Below are positions 49,846-62,500 of a DNA stretch of 64,000 nucleotides, in pieces (position 1 is the first letter of the stretch; every line of letters starts with the position of its first letter). Under the pieces are notes generated by a model, which saw nothing but the letters and a program-made list of their open reading frames with translations, had not been told where the DNA came from and did no database searches. A program made the position numbers and the translations under genes. This stretch comes from Lunularia cruciata (lineage: Eukaryota; Streptophyta; Marchantiopsida; Lunulariales; Lunulariaceae): positions 39,866,001-39,930,000 of the forward strand of contig OX419760.1 of assembly GCA_948567375.1 (NCBI GenBank). Reading direction: 5' to 3'.

Positions 49846-52800
49846 ATATGCCTCCAAGATTGATGTGAGAGTGAATGGTCACAACATCAAGGATGCATTG
49901 GTTGATGGAGGATCAGCAGTGAATGCCATGTCAGAAAGGTTGATGAAGAAGTTGGGTATGATACCCTCAAGACCTTCAACATTTGTGGTGAGCATGGCAA
50001 ACAAGCAACAAGTTCGACCAGTAGGGGTGATGGATAAAGTGGTAGTTTCAGTTATGGGAGTTCAAAATCTCATGACTTTCCAAGTCTTGAAGGATTCAAG
50101 CTATGACTTACTTCTTGGGAGGCCATGGTTGAGAGCAGCACGCACAACTGATCGATGGAACAAAGGGTACTTGAGGATTGGGCCATCAAACCATAAAGTC
50201 ACAATTCGTGTGACTAACACCACCAACACTTCACATTCAGATACACTATCTTTTGATTATTGGGAATCAGATTCTGAAGAAGGAGCTTCAGGTGTGGACA
50301 CAAGCATGGAAGAGGAGACTTCCACGGAGGAGGATGAATCTAAATCTGATTCAGATGTGTATCCTTTGTGTGCTATGGATTTTGCACCTAAGCCAAAGGT
50401 TTTGAAGGACCCAAACAAATCACCATTGACACTTGAGGAGGTAGAGAGAAGGTTAGCTACCCTCAAGTATGGCCCAAATGTTACCAAGGAGGAGAAGGTG
50501 AGATTTGAAGATATTTTCCACAAGTTCATCCATGTGTTTGCTTTTAGTTACAAGGATTTGAAGGAAGTCACCTTGGAGGAGCACAAGATAGAGGTAGAGT
50601 CACATGCAAGACCAATCCGCCAAAAGCAATGTCGCATTAGCCCACCAATATCTTTGGTTGTGAAGGAGGAGATTGATAAGCTCAAGGAGGCTGGATTTAT
50701 CTTTGAGGTAGATAATTCAGAATGGGTGTCTCCAATTGTCATTGTGAAGAAAAAGAATGGCAAGCTTCGGGTATGTGTGGATTACAAGAAGCTCAATGCT
50801 GTTACCAAGAAGGATTACTACCCATTGCCATTCATTGATGAGATCTTGGAAGAGGTTGCAAGTCATGAGAGGTACAGTTTTGGAGATGGTTATAGTGGAT
50901 ATAACCAAATCAAGATTGCACCCGAGCATCAACAACTCACCACATTCACCACACCTTGGGGAACTTACGCTTTCAAGGTCATGCCTTTTGGGCTTTGCAA
51001 TGCTCCAGCCACATTCCAACGGTTCATGAACAAGGTATTTGAACCTTTCATTGGGAAATTTGTGAGAGACTTCATTGATGACTTTTGTGTCTATGGGAGC
51101 AAGGAGGAGCACTTTGAGCACCTAATCAAAGTCTTGCAATGCTTGGATGAGGCAAATGCATCACTCAACCCAAAGAAGTGCATTTTTGGATGTGAAGAAG
51201 GTCTACTTTTGGGGCACATCATCTCCAAGGATGGAATAGCAATTGATCCTAAGAAGGTGAGGAAAATCTCAGACCTTCCATTCCATTCAAGCTTGACAAA
51301 GTTACGCCAATTCTTGGGGATGGTTGGGTACTATAGGAGGTTCATCTTCTCATTTTCCAACAAGGCTTATGCATTGACCATCTACATGAAGAAGGGTGTA
51401 GATTACATGGTGATTTGGGAAGACAAGGAGGCTCTCAAAGCTTTTGAGGAGCTCAAGCAATCCCTTGTTGTAGCTCCAATTCTTGGTAAACCTGATTGGA
51501 GTAAGCCTTTCATCCTCTACACTGATGCTTCTAATGTAGCTATAGCATGCACTCTTAGTCAATTAGACCAAGATGGGCATGATCATCCAATAGCTTATGC
51601 TAGTAGGTAGATGGTTTCAGCAGAGAAGAACTACTCCGTCACGGAGAGAGAAGGGTTTGCAGTGATCTTTGGTCTCAAGAAGTTTAGACACTACTTGATT
51701 GGAGGGAAAGCCACCATTGTCATGGATCACAAGGCTTTGAAGTACATCTTCAACAAGCCTAATGTTGAAGGGAGACTAGCAAGGTGGATGATACTCTTGT
51801 TTGAGTATGACTACACCATTGAGGATAGGCCAGGAAAGAAACATGCAAATGCTGATTTGTTATCTAGAGCCTATGATCATGATGGAGATGAGCCAGTGGA
51901 TGATTCCTTCCGGATGAAGAACTCATGACAATCTCAATCACTCAAGAGGTTCCAATAGAGTACAAGGAGATTGTGGATTTTGTGACAAGAGGTAACTATC
52001 CAGAAGGGATGCATGCTTGGGAGAGGAAGGCCCTTGCAGCAAGATCTAGACCTTACACAATGGTAGAGGATATTCTTTTTCACCAAGGAGCAGATGGTCT
52101 ACTTCAAAGAGCAGTGGGTAAGGAAGAGTCTATCCTACTATTCATGAAGGTTTAGTATGTGGATGACACTTTGCAGGAAAGGTGACTGCTTTCAAGATTC
52201 TAGATGCTGGTTACCATTGGAGAGGGATTTTCAAGGATTGTCTTGATTATTGCAAAACTTGTCATGTTTGTCAAGCTTTTGCTAGAAAGTCTACATCCAC
52301 TCCACCACTTAGATCAATTCCATTGCTAGGACCTTTTGAGAAGTGGGGAATTGATTTTGTAGGTCCTCTCAATAGAACCCCAAAGAACAATCGGTACATT
52401 GTGGTAGTTACTGATTACCTTACCAAGTGGGTTGAGGCTAGACCATTGAGTGACAAGAATGAAGATGAAGTGGGTAGATTTTTTTATGAACGTATTATCA
52501 CTAGGTTTGGATGCCCTTTGGAGTTGGTTTCTGATAGAGGAGGAGAGTTTACATGAAGCATTACTACAGCCATGCTACGACATTTCTCTATCACACATAG
52601 AGTAACTACATCCTATAAGCCAAATTCCAATGGCTTGGCAGAGAGAACCAATCAGACCTTGTGCATGATGTTGGCCAAAGATGCAGAAATGGAGGGGGCT
52701 AAACATCATTGGGACAAGAGGATTCATGCAGTTTTGTGGGAGTATAGGACAACCATGAAGACTTCCACCGGATATTCTCCATTTCAATTGGTGTATGGTA

Positions 52801-53214
52801 TTGAGTCTACCTTACCTATTCACTTTGATCTTCCTACCTTCCAAAGCATTCATAGGAGATTGAAGAAAGCACAAGGAGGTGATGCAGAGAAGTCAAGGAA
52901 GGATCAACTCATGGAGTTGGAAGAGGCAAGAGCAGTTGCTATGGTTTGAGTGGAGCAAGCCCAAAGGAAACAAAAGGAGAACTATGACAAGAGGCAAGGC
53001 AAGAAGAAGGTGGAGCCTTTCAAAGAAGGTGATTGGTATGTTGTTTGATTCCATTCGATTCAAGAGAGTGCAAAAGAAGTTTTTGCCTAAGTACTTTGGA
53101 CCTTTCATAGTAGAGAAGGTGTGGGGCAATTACACCTATGATCTCAAGGAGTTGGGAGGAAGACACTTTGATAGGATTAACCATGATAAGTTGAAGATGT
53201 ACCATAGAAGGTAG
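49745..53214 (+). pseudogene. Protease-RT-RNase H-integrase of A3, broken
   Basis: Open from protease (ALVDGGSAVNAM) through RT (GDGYSGYNQI, FIDD) to TAG at 51608-51610 in RNase H, where A2 has CAG. Further damage: a missing C near 51910, a deletion near 52142, TGA at about 52554 (GGA in A2), TGA at about 52947 (CGA in A2) and lost bases near 53035. Unlike A2, the protease codon CGA at about 50155 is intact here. Confidence 0.92.
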
Positions 53215-53258
53215 AGAGACCTTCACTTTGAGGACAAACACATAGTGAAAACTTAGTC

Positions 53259-53268
53259 TGGGGGTAAA
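53259..53268 (+). promoter_or_regulatory. Polypurine tract of A3
   Basis: TGGGGGTAAA directly before the 3' LTR. Confidence 0.6.
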
Positions 53269-53960
53269 TTTAACACCCATTTGTGCATGTGTGTGGTATT
53301 GTGATATTTAGCTTGGTATTACAAGTACTTAAGAGATATTATTTATATAGAGATAAAGGATGGTTCTATATTAGTCATGGTTAGCTAAAGTTAGTCATAG
53401 CTAAGATAGAGGGGACCTTACTTTAGAGGAAGTAGAAAAGATGAGCACCACTATTTTGGATTTTAATGTGTTGACTTGGTATTATTCCTAGGTGTTTGGC
53501 TTTGAGGAAAGAGTTGAGAACTCTTGGGCCCGCAAGCCTTTTTGTTTTGGATTCTTCTTTAGTCCAAGGATAGCCCATGTGAAGGAATCCTTGACTTAGT
53601 GGTTGGGTCAAGATAAGACCACATGCTTAGGGGAATATGCCCATGTGAATGGATATTCCTTTCTTCTTTTTGACTTTACTTGACTTTTAGTCTAGTAACT
53701 TGAGTTACTACGGTAATTAGTAACTTTGGTACGTAACTATTTCACAAGTATATAAACAAGGGGTGAGGAGGTACTCATCATCCTTTCATTTGCAACTATC
53801 TCTCTCTCATTGAGTTCTCTAATGAGCAATGTCTTGAGTCTTGGAGTGTTAGCCTTGGAGGAGTATGATGGAGTTGGGGTTCCTTGCCTTCTTAGTCCAT
53901 GGTGCGCTACCATAATAGCCATCAGAGGTTCATCCTGAGTGAGAGACAGGCCGGCTCACA
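53269..53960 (+). repeat. 3' LTR of A3
   Basis: 692 bp. The first bases are TTTAAC instead of TGTAAC. Confidence 0.93.
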
Positions 53961-54476
53961 GGACAATGGGACCAAGATACAAGATCATATTCATGCCTTC
54001 AATGATCTTGTTGTGGACTTGCAAAATCTTGGAGAGGACCTAAATGATGAGAGAAAGGCCCTCCACTTGTTGAGTTCTCTCTCTACATCCTACCAGTCCT
54101 TGTCTCGAGTGTTATTACATTGTGATAGGAAAACCATCACCTACAATGAGGTGGTGAGTGGTCCATTAACAGATGATCTTCAATAGAAGATGATGTTGCC
54201 TTCTCAATCCATGACTCCTTTAGAAACAATGTTAAATGTCAATCGTAGAAGGACTCAAATGCGGACAGATGGTAGGGAGCAGAGATCTAAAACTAGATCT
54301 TGGTCTAGGGGGAGATCCCTAAACTGTAAGACCGTGCTTTGTTGGAAATATGGCAAAGCTGGCCACCTCAAGAGAGATTATTGTGGCAAAGTAGTTGAGC
54401 CTTCTTCAACAAATGTGGCAAAATATTATAAGCAAGAAGAAGAGGATGATTTGCTTGATGACAACTATGCTCTATG
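53961..54476 (+). pseudogene. F gag, 3' part
   Basis: Continues Copia gag: GTKIQDHIHAFNDLVVDLQNLGEDLNDERKA-type segment, LLSSLSTSYQSL, then a zinc knuckle with one ligand lost (CWKYGKAGHLKRDY, where the pattern is CxxC...H...C). An in-frame TAG follows LTDDLQ. Confidence 0.8.
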
Positions 54477-55890
54477 ATGCCAATGATATGCACTTTGCAC
54501 TTCTTTTCAACAAAAAAGAGATGAATGGATTCTAGATTGTGCTTGTTCATACCATATGTGTTATGGAAGAGAGTTCTTTAGTTCTTACTTAATATCAAAT
54601 GGTTCAATTTTGATGGGGAATGATCACCCTTGTCAAATTCTAGGCATTGGATCTGTTAAGATTCAAATGTTTGATGGTCTTGTGCGCACATTGACTAATG
54701 TCAGATATATCCCTGACATGAGGAAGAACTTGATATTTCTTGGCACGTAAGACACAAATGGTCATCAATGGGAAGTAGTTGATGGTGTACTTTGAGTCAT
54801 GGCTAAGAGAAAAGTCATCTTGAAGGGTAATGGGCACAAGAATCTTTATGTGCTGGAAGGCAAGACTATTTGTGGAGAAGCTAATGCTACTAGATCTCAT
54901 GATATGACTGACTACATATGGCATTCAGACTAGGTCACATTAGTGAGAAGAGCCATGTCTATTCCTTGCAAGAAAGGCATTATTTCTATACTACAATCTA
55001 GTAGTTTAGAATTTTGTGAGTATTTTGTACTAGGGAAGCAACATCAAACTGCTTTTGGCATTGGAACTCATAGTTCCAAAGAAATTCTTGACCATATACA
55101 TAGTGATGTATGGGGCCCATCCCCTACTCCATCACATTTTGGAAAGTGATACTATGTATCTTTCATCGATGATTATTCAAGGTTTGTATGGATTCATTTC
55201 CTACATCAAAGTCTAAGGTCTTTGTCACTTTCAAGAAGTGGAAAACCCAAGTTGAGACTCAGACTGGTAAGAAAGTGGGATTTCTGCAATCAGATAATGG
55301 CAGGGAATATACTTCTGGAGAATTTGAGGTGTATTGTCAACAAGAGGGGATAACCTGCCATCTCACTACTATCTATACTCCACAACAGAATGGTGTTGTT
55401 GAGAGGCTCAATTGAACATTATTGTAGAGGATGAGGAGTATGTTGAGCCAATCAGGTTTATCACATGTATTTTGGGCTGAAGCTATCAACACTACAGCTT
55501 ACTTTGTAAATCTTTCTCCTTCTAGTGCAATTCATTACATGACACCATTTGAGATGAGGCATGGATGACCTACTGATTACAATCATTTAGTAGTCTTTGG
55601 ATGTAAGACATATCCACTCATACCTAAGGACAGTAGATCCAAGCTAGATCTTACTTCCAAGGAATGTATTTTTCTTGGCTACTAGAGTGGTGTGAAGGGT
55701 TACAAGCTGTGGGATCCCCTCACTTGTAAATTGATTGTCAGTAGAGATGTTTTGTTCAATGAGTCTAGAACATTGACCAAGGGGGAGAAAGCTTTGACTC
55801 CTCATATTGACAAGGGAAAATCTCCTCTAAATATTGTTGAGGAGGAGATTAATTATGATGGTTTTCATGATGAGTCACAAGGAGGTGCTC
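54477..55890 (+). pseudogene. F protease and integrase
   Basis: Protease WILDCACSYHMC (WILDSGCS.HMC in active Copia) at about 54528. Then the pre-integrase segment (YIWHSD, normally LWH.RLGH) and integrase core: HSDVWGPSP, FIDDYSRFVWIHFL, FLQSDNGREYTSGEF and TPQQNGVVERLN, followed by AYFVNLSPSSAI and FGCKTYPLIP. Several TAG/TGA codons and a frameshift near 55200. It ends at the G insertion. Confidence 0.85.
55886..55890. repeat. Target duplication of G, left copy
   Basis: TGCTC, identical to 62496-62500. Confidence 0.9.
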
Positions 55891-56649
55891 TATAATACTC
55901 CGAGGATATGAGACTTGAGAAGAAACACACTATGAGAAACACATGATTTTGCACTCAACCTTCGATGCCCCAAAGGAACACCTTCTCTTTATTAAATAGA
56001 CAAAGAGGATCTCCTCCAAGGAGGCTCCACCCTAAGATTAGGCACATTGATAGGTGACATGTCATCAAGCTCCACCCTTGGATTACTTACTTGGATGGGT
56101 GACATGTTGGTCCTGGTCCTATCTGGTTGGTCAAACAAGCTTTGATTGGAGTGAATCTTTTAGGGAATCTTCCTATAGGAATCTTAGAATCACTTGGGTG
56201 AGGTACCATTGGAAAGCTCTCAATGAGACAAAGTAGGGAGGAGGGTAGGCAAACCTTTCTCCAATAGAGGGGGGACCAATCTGCAGACTTTTGAGGCCTA
56301 ATTCATCCGTTTAGGCCTCCAAAATTGCCCTCAAAGATTTCAAGCATATTTTGGTTCCTACTCTATTCATAGAAGTCCCCTTTTGGTGATATCTCTTTCT
56401 GATCTATTCAGTCCATCATGTGTAACATCCTTCCAAATGTTACCAAACCAATTCTCACCTTTAAATCATATGTCTAGCTATTGGTTCTAAGGTTTTCAAG
56501 TCTATTTTAGTTGTTTCCTTATTAGTAAAAGTACCCTTTTGGTGATACTTCTATTTGATCTATTTTTTAACATCATGTATAATATCATTCTAGATGTTAC
56601 CAAACTGAATTTCACATCTAGATCATATAGCTAGCTCTTGGTATTACAA
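55891..56649 (-). repeat. 3' LTR of G
   Basis: 759 bp. The outer end is TA instead of TG on the plus strand, a point change. Pair of 61736-62495. Confidence 0.92.
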
Positions 56650-56664
56650 ACCTTCCTCCTTTTA
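56650..56664 (-). promoter_or_regulatory. Polypurine tract of G
   Basis: AAAGGAGGAAGGTT-type run on the minus strand, directly before the 3' LTR. Confidence 0.6.
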
Positions 56665-56844
56665 AGACACAACGTCCTTGTTGTGCAGTTGTTGCTCAAA
56701 TGCTTGCACCAACACCGATGCATGTGTCAAATTGGCAGCAAGCTCCCAAGTTGCTTCATAGAGGGAGTAACCTTTCCACTGAACTAGATAGTCCACCCGC
56801 GGATGGCGAGTACCATGCATGCATTTTTGGAGAATACGCTCCAC
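56662..56844 (-). other. Chromodomain of G
   Basis: VERILQ-like start (MERILQKCMHG), DYLVQWKGYSLYEATWEL and helix ASVLVQAFEQQL fit the chromodomain pattern and end the polyprotein. Confidence 0.85.
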
Positions 56845-59800
56845 TTCATATTCCTCTATGCCATCAATGAATGTCAGACAAGGTTGAATGTCTTGTGTGG
56901 AATGATAAGTGCTTGATTGGGAGTAAATCTATGTAGTAGTGAAACATGGAATATTGGATTGATCTTCATGTGTGGTGGTAGCTCGAGGTGATAGGCCACA
57001 ACATCAACTTGACAAAGAATAGAAAATGCCCAATAAAACAAGGTTGAGCTTACGAGGGCCAATGAGTGTGAGTTTGGTTGTAGACAGCCACACATGATCC
57101 CCAACATTGAACTCCATGTGCCTATGATGTGCATCAACATACTGCTTCTATTGATTTTGTGCAATCTGAAATCTGTGCTTGGCGCGCTCTACACCTTGTT
57201 GATTTTAGAAACAAATGTGTTGATTGCATTGACCTTAGTAGCCACCGGATGGATCTTCATCAAGCTAGAAGATATTAAGGGATGCTCACCATACATGAGG
57301 AAGAATAGAGTGACATGGGTGGATGCATTCACTGAATTATTGTAAGCAAATTCCACCAATGGGAGTAGGGTGTCCCACATCTCTTGCTCTTCTAAGGTGA
57401 AGCCGTGTAGCATGTTCAATGGTATGATTAGCCCACTCTATTTGTCCATCTATTTGGGGGTGGTAAGCTGTGGACATGGCCAACTTGGTTTTGAAGAAAC
57501 CAAAGAGTGTTCACCAAAACAAACTGGTGAATTGAGTGCCTCTATCGGTGATGAGTACTCGAGACAAGCCATGGTGAGAGAAGACTGCATCTTAGCAAGT
57601 TGTAGAGATGTAACATCCTTGGTGGTAGGGCGCACATGAATCATTTTTTTGAGCTGGTCCACAAAGACCACAATGGAGTCAAATCCTGAGCTGGTCTTGG
57701 GTAATTCACACACAAGATCCATACTCACATGTTCCCAACGTTGTGTAGGAGTGGGGAGAGGTTGAAGGGGCCTTGCAGGAGCTTGATTAGAAGCTTTGTT
57801 TTGTTGATAGATTATGCAATTGCACATATAGTCCATCATGTTGTTGCTCATCATGTTGGGCCAATAGTAATGGCGTTGGACTGCATCCAAGGTCTTGTCT
57901 ACTCCGACATGACCTGCAATGGCCAAATCATGATATTCTACTAGAATAGTGGTGCATAATTTTGGGACATTTGAGATCCACAATCTGCCATCACAAAAGG
58001 TGAGTCTTTGGGTGTTGGAGATTGCTTTGGATGATTGCACTTCTACAATCTATGGATCAATTTTTGTAGCAACCAAAATCTCTTACCATAATTCAAGGTT
58101 AATCTTAACCTCTACCACCAAGTTGTTTGCCATCATCATGCGGGTGAATGCATAGGCAAGTTGCTTCTTACCTTCAACGTAGGTGATTGTTATGTTGAAG
58201 CGTTATTGCCACTCTGCCTATCAAATCTGGCGACAAGATAGATCTTTCTATGTCTCAAGGTAGACTAGAGGTTTGTGGTCTGTCTCTACTACAAATGCCT
58301 TCTCACCCAAATAGTGCTTCTAATGCTTGGTTGCAAGGACAATAGCCAACTCTTCTCATTCTGTGGTGTGATAGTTGCACTTTGCCGATAACACTTTTGA
58401 GAGAAATATGCAATTGGATGCCATCCGTCATGCCACTCTTGTTGTAGGACTACTTCTATTGCTACGCTTGATGCATCTGTAGCCAACTTGATTGGAGATT
58501 TTGGGTCATACCACTTCAAGATTGGTGCATGTAACAAGGTGACTTTCAATTCTTGAAAGGCCAACTCTTGTGCGGTTCCCCACGTCCACTTCTTCCCCTT
58601 GCCAAGTAGTGTTATTAAAGGTTGTGCAACAGTGGAGAAATCCTTGACAAATGAACAATAGAATCACGTCAACCCCAAGAAACTCTTGAGTTGAGTCTGA
58701 TCTTCTAAGGCATGCCATTTTTGAATGACCTCTATTTTATCTATCAATACTTGAATACCCTCTACACTTACTCTATGCCCTAAGTAGTCTACTTCATACT
58801 TGCAAAACTCACACTTTGAGAGTTTGGCATACAATCTATCTTAGAATCTGGAGGGCTTCTCATAGGTGATGTTTGTGTTTTGTCATTGTTCTATTGTATA
58901 CTAAGATGTCATCCTGGAAGACAATAACAAACTTATCCAAATATGGACAAAATATATCATTCATCAGACTTATGAAAGTGGCCGGTGCATTGGTGAGGCC
59001 AAAAAGCATCATGAGATACTCGAAGTGGCCATACTTGGTTCAAAAGGCCATTTTGTACACATCCTCCTCTGCAATTTAGATTTGATTGTAACTGCTCCGC
59101 AAGTCAAGTTTGGTGAAGTATCTTGCTCCATTGAGTTGATCAAACATGTCATCCATGCGAGGTAAGGAGTATTTGTTCTTCACTATTTGCTTATTGAGAT
59201 CCCGATAGTTGATGCACATGCGCATTGTACCATCCTTCTTCTTCACAAACAAGACAAGAGCTCCATATGGTGATACATTGGGTTGGATGAACCCTTTCTA
59301 CAGCATATCCTCAATTTGATTCTTACACTCCTCCAACTCATGAGGTGATAAGCGATACGGGGCCTTACAAGGAGGTGTCTTCCTTGGGAGTGTCTCAATT
59401 TTATGATCTACTCTCCTTTTTGGTGGTAATCCTATAGGTAGATCATTGGGAAAAACATCTTGAAACTCATTTACCACATCCTTCAATTTCTTAGGAATTT
59501 GTCCATTGAGTTGTGCACTCTGGACTTCTCTTATTAGACCCATGAAACATTTATCGGTCTTACAGATAGCTACTGTCCTTATAATATAGAGAGGCAATTC
59601 TTGCCTATGTGATTTTCTTTAACCCCACTGATTGACCATTTGTGGGTTCTCACTTTTTTTTCTTCTTCCAATCTACTATAGTTGTAATGCTCCATCCATG
59701 GCATGCCTAAGATTGCATCATAATGAGCTAATTGTATCACTCGCCACTCAATTTCTTCCTGATATTCTCCTATGGAGAGTGTTTCTTGTCTAGGTAATGA

Positions 59801-60007
59801 TTCAATCCTCTTTGTTTGCCCATTAGGTAGCTCTACTTCTTTGCTCTCATCTCTCTCTAGATCCATTCCCAATCTTATTGCAATAGAGCAAGACAAGAAA
59901 TTCTCTGTTGCTCCAGGATCTATTAATACTCTCACTTGATTGCCTTCTAGGACTCCATTCACAAAAGTCAATTGTAAGGTTACCTTTTGGGACCTTTGCG
60001 CTCTCAT
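56662..60007 (-). pseudogene. Pol of G: protease-RT-RNase H-integrase-chromodomain
   Basis: Protease at 59579-60007 (VLIDPGATENFLS, DPGA for DSGA; AILGMPWMEHY). RT from about 59597 (KRRVDHKIETLP, APYRLSPHELEE) with catalytic motif FQDDILVY at about 58893-58925, where FLDD is usual. RNase H at 58289-58564 (LATDASSVAIEVVLQQE). Integrase at 57189-58040: HDLAIAGHVG, YWPNM, DLVCELPKTSSGFDSIVVFVD; the second core Asp region is eroded near 57500. Chromodomain at 56662-56844. Multiple frameshifts and stops. Confidence 0.85.
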
Positions 60008-61720
60008 CTTCTTCCTTCCCTCACTTTTTTGCTTCCTTATTGAACCAATAAGGCCGCAAGGTACATTTACAGGTGATCTTCATTTTCCAAAGTGATTTCC
60101 ACCTCCTCCTCTTCAATGCGTCTCTCCATGTTGTTCAAAAATCACCTATATGAAGGCCGAGGGTCTCTGGGAAGATGAGCATGACAATTGGTAGATATGT
60201 GCCCAATACATCCACAATTGTAACAACGGTGTTGTTCTCCTTGAGTTCCTTCTCCTCATGGGACTCAATCTCTTTGTTCTTCTACCCGTGCACGCTCTCC
60301 TTGAAGTGGTTGTGCTCCTCGGTCTTGAAACCAAGGGTTGCCCAGTTCCATCAGTATTGGTCCACCCATGTGTGGCATTTCTGCCCAATAATGTTGAGGT
60401 GGCACTACTCCTTCACCTCCACCCAATGCCCTTGCTATTCTCTATGCACAAGCAATGGCTTCAAATACCATGCAAGGATTTTGAACCATGACTTCTTGGC
60501 AAATCCGCTCATTCAACCCTCATTTGAAATTGTCAAGAGCCTTTGCTGGACTCATGTCAGTTATTGCGACTTGTAGATCCAAAAATACCTCCACATACTC
60601 TTGTACGTTATTCTTCTATTTCAATCCACATAGTCGGATTTGGGCGATCTGCACAAAATCCATCTATTGGAAATTCTTCAACAATCCTTCTTGCATTGCT
60701 GTCCATGTGAACTCTCTTCTCTTTGCCAACATGGATCGTTCCCAAGCATCATACCATGGGCTTTATCGGTCAAGTACCCACATGCAAACATGCTTGCAGC
60801 ATGCTTGATGATCTCTATTGAAAACAATCAGAAATATTGATTCATTTGTTAGATCCAATTCTCCACTACTCCCATCGTACGCTGCCCCTTGTAAGGCTTG
60901 ATGTTGCATGTCTTATTCATCCGGAGTAGCAATGTGGCTTCATCATTGATTGGGTTTGTAGGCACAAGTGCCTCTCCAAGTACTTCAATTGTAGGTACTG
61001 GGTTTGAGACGGCTCTTCTTCTTGCATTGCTTGATCATTCCAAAGGATCTGCTCTTGACCTTGTAATGCCTCCATGGTCATCTTAATCTCTCAAAATTCA
61101 TTCAACATTCCTTGCACCAACTCCTACAACTATGGATCCATGGTTCTTGCAACACTCAATTGTTATTGTCTACTTGAATAGAGAGTTAATATGATCACTC
61201 TGGAGGGCACACAACTATTGGAACTACCATTGGGACCTCTAAAGCTACCACTTGTTGATAATATTCCTCACCAAAATTCCTGACCACAAAATCTCTAAAC
61301 ATCACTTTTGGTCTCACTACATAACAAATTTCTACTTGAGTATTAAAAAGGAAAGGATTTGGGACATTCAAATCTATCACAACAAAATGTAGATGGTCAA
61401 ATCCCACTCTCTATTGTAAATCACTACAGGCAGAATCATTGGGTTTGGCAAATTTATCACTATATCCATGAACTCTACTCCAAAGTGAAAAACCAAATAC
61501 ACTCTCACTTGCTCACGCTAAAGGTACATAATCTTGATGTGGAATGGATTCAAGAACAAAAAGCGAGTGCTAGATATTGTCCTCCCTGAGCCTCCATTCC
61601 ATCCTCCCTCTAGCACTCCTAATCTACCAATTATACCAAGATGTCTCTCCTCAAAATTACTCAGTCTCCGTAGTTCATGTTCTTCCCAAAGGGTATTCCG
61701 CTCTCTTGGATGAAAACACC
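60008..61720 (-). pseudogene. Gag of G
   Basis: CCHC knuckle CYNCGCIGHISTNC at about 60187-60228. Upstream are remnants of a gag domain, with many stops. The start is not resolved. Confidence 0.55.
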
Positions 61721-61723
61721 TAC

Positions 61724-61734
61724 TCTGATACCAT
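61724..61734 (-). promoter_or_regulatory. Primer binding site of G
   Basis: TGGTATCAGAG on the minus strand, initiator-Met tRNA complement, one base inside the LTR. Confidence 0.92.
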
Positions 61735-61735
61735 T

Positions 61736-62495
61736 GTAATATTCCAAGGATATGAAACCTGAGAAAAAACACACCATGAGAAACACATGATTTTTCACTC
61801 AACCTTTGATGCCCCAAAGGAACACCTTCTCTTTATTATATAGACAAAGAGGATCTCCTCCAAGGAAGCTCTACCCTAGGATTAGGCACACTAATAGGTG
61901 ACATGTCATCAAGCTCCACCCTTGGATTACTTACTTGGATGGGTGACATGTTGGTCCTAGTCCTATCTGGTTGGTCAAACAAGCTTTGATTGGAGTGAAT
62001 CTTTTAGGGAATCTTCCTATAGGAATCTTAAAATCACGTGGGTGAGGTACCATTGGAAAGCTCTCAATGAGACAAAGTAGGGAGGAGGGTAGGCAAACTT
62101 TTCAGCAATAGAGGGGGGAGGAATTTGCACACTTTTGAGGCCTAATTCATCCGTTTAAGCCTCCAAAATTGCCTTCAAAGATTTCAAGCATATTTTGGTT
62201 CCTACTCTATTAGTTAAAGTCCACTTTTGGTGATATCTCTTTCTGATCTATTCAGTCCATCATGTGTAACATCCATCCTTCCAAATGTTACCAAACCAAT
62301 TCTCACCTTTAAATCATATGTCTAGCTATTGGTTCTAAGGATTTCAAGTCTATTTTAGTTGTTTCCCTATTAGTAGAAGTACCCTTTTGGCGATACTTCT
62401 ATTTGATCTATTTTTAACGTCATGTATAACATCATTCCAAATGTTACCAAACCAAATTTCACATCTAGATCATATGGCTTTCTCTTGGTATTACA
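61736..62495 (-). repeat. 5' LTR of G
   Basis: 760 bp, pair of 55891-56649. Confidence 0.93.
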
Positions 62496-62500
62496 TGCTC
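62496..62500. repeat. Target duplication of G, right copy
   Basis: TGCTC. Confidence 0.9.

Larger units (their letters stand above)
46142..53960 (+). mobile_element. LTR retrotransposon A3 (Ty3/gypsy, family A), complete but decayed
   Basis: 7819 bp with LTRs of 692 bp, each carrying a 13-bp segment (ACCACATGCTTAG region) that A1 and A2 lack, so it is a sub-family. The internal region is the same length as in A2 (6435 bp). Target duplication GGAT/GGAC (4 bp, one mismatch). Gag is intact; the zinc-knuckle ORF and pol are broken. Confidence 0.95.
55891..62495 (-). mobile_element. LTR retrotransposon G (Ty3/gypsy chromovirus), decayed
   Basis: 6605 bp, minus strand, LTRs of about 760 bp, initiator-Met primer site, gag, protease, RT, RNase H, integrase and chromodomain, flanked by TGCTC duplications. 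Many stops and frameshifts. Distinct from C in LTR and coding sequence. Confidence 0.93.
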
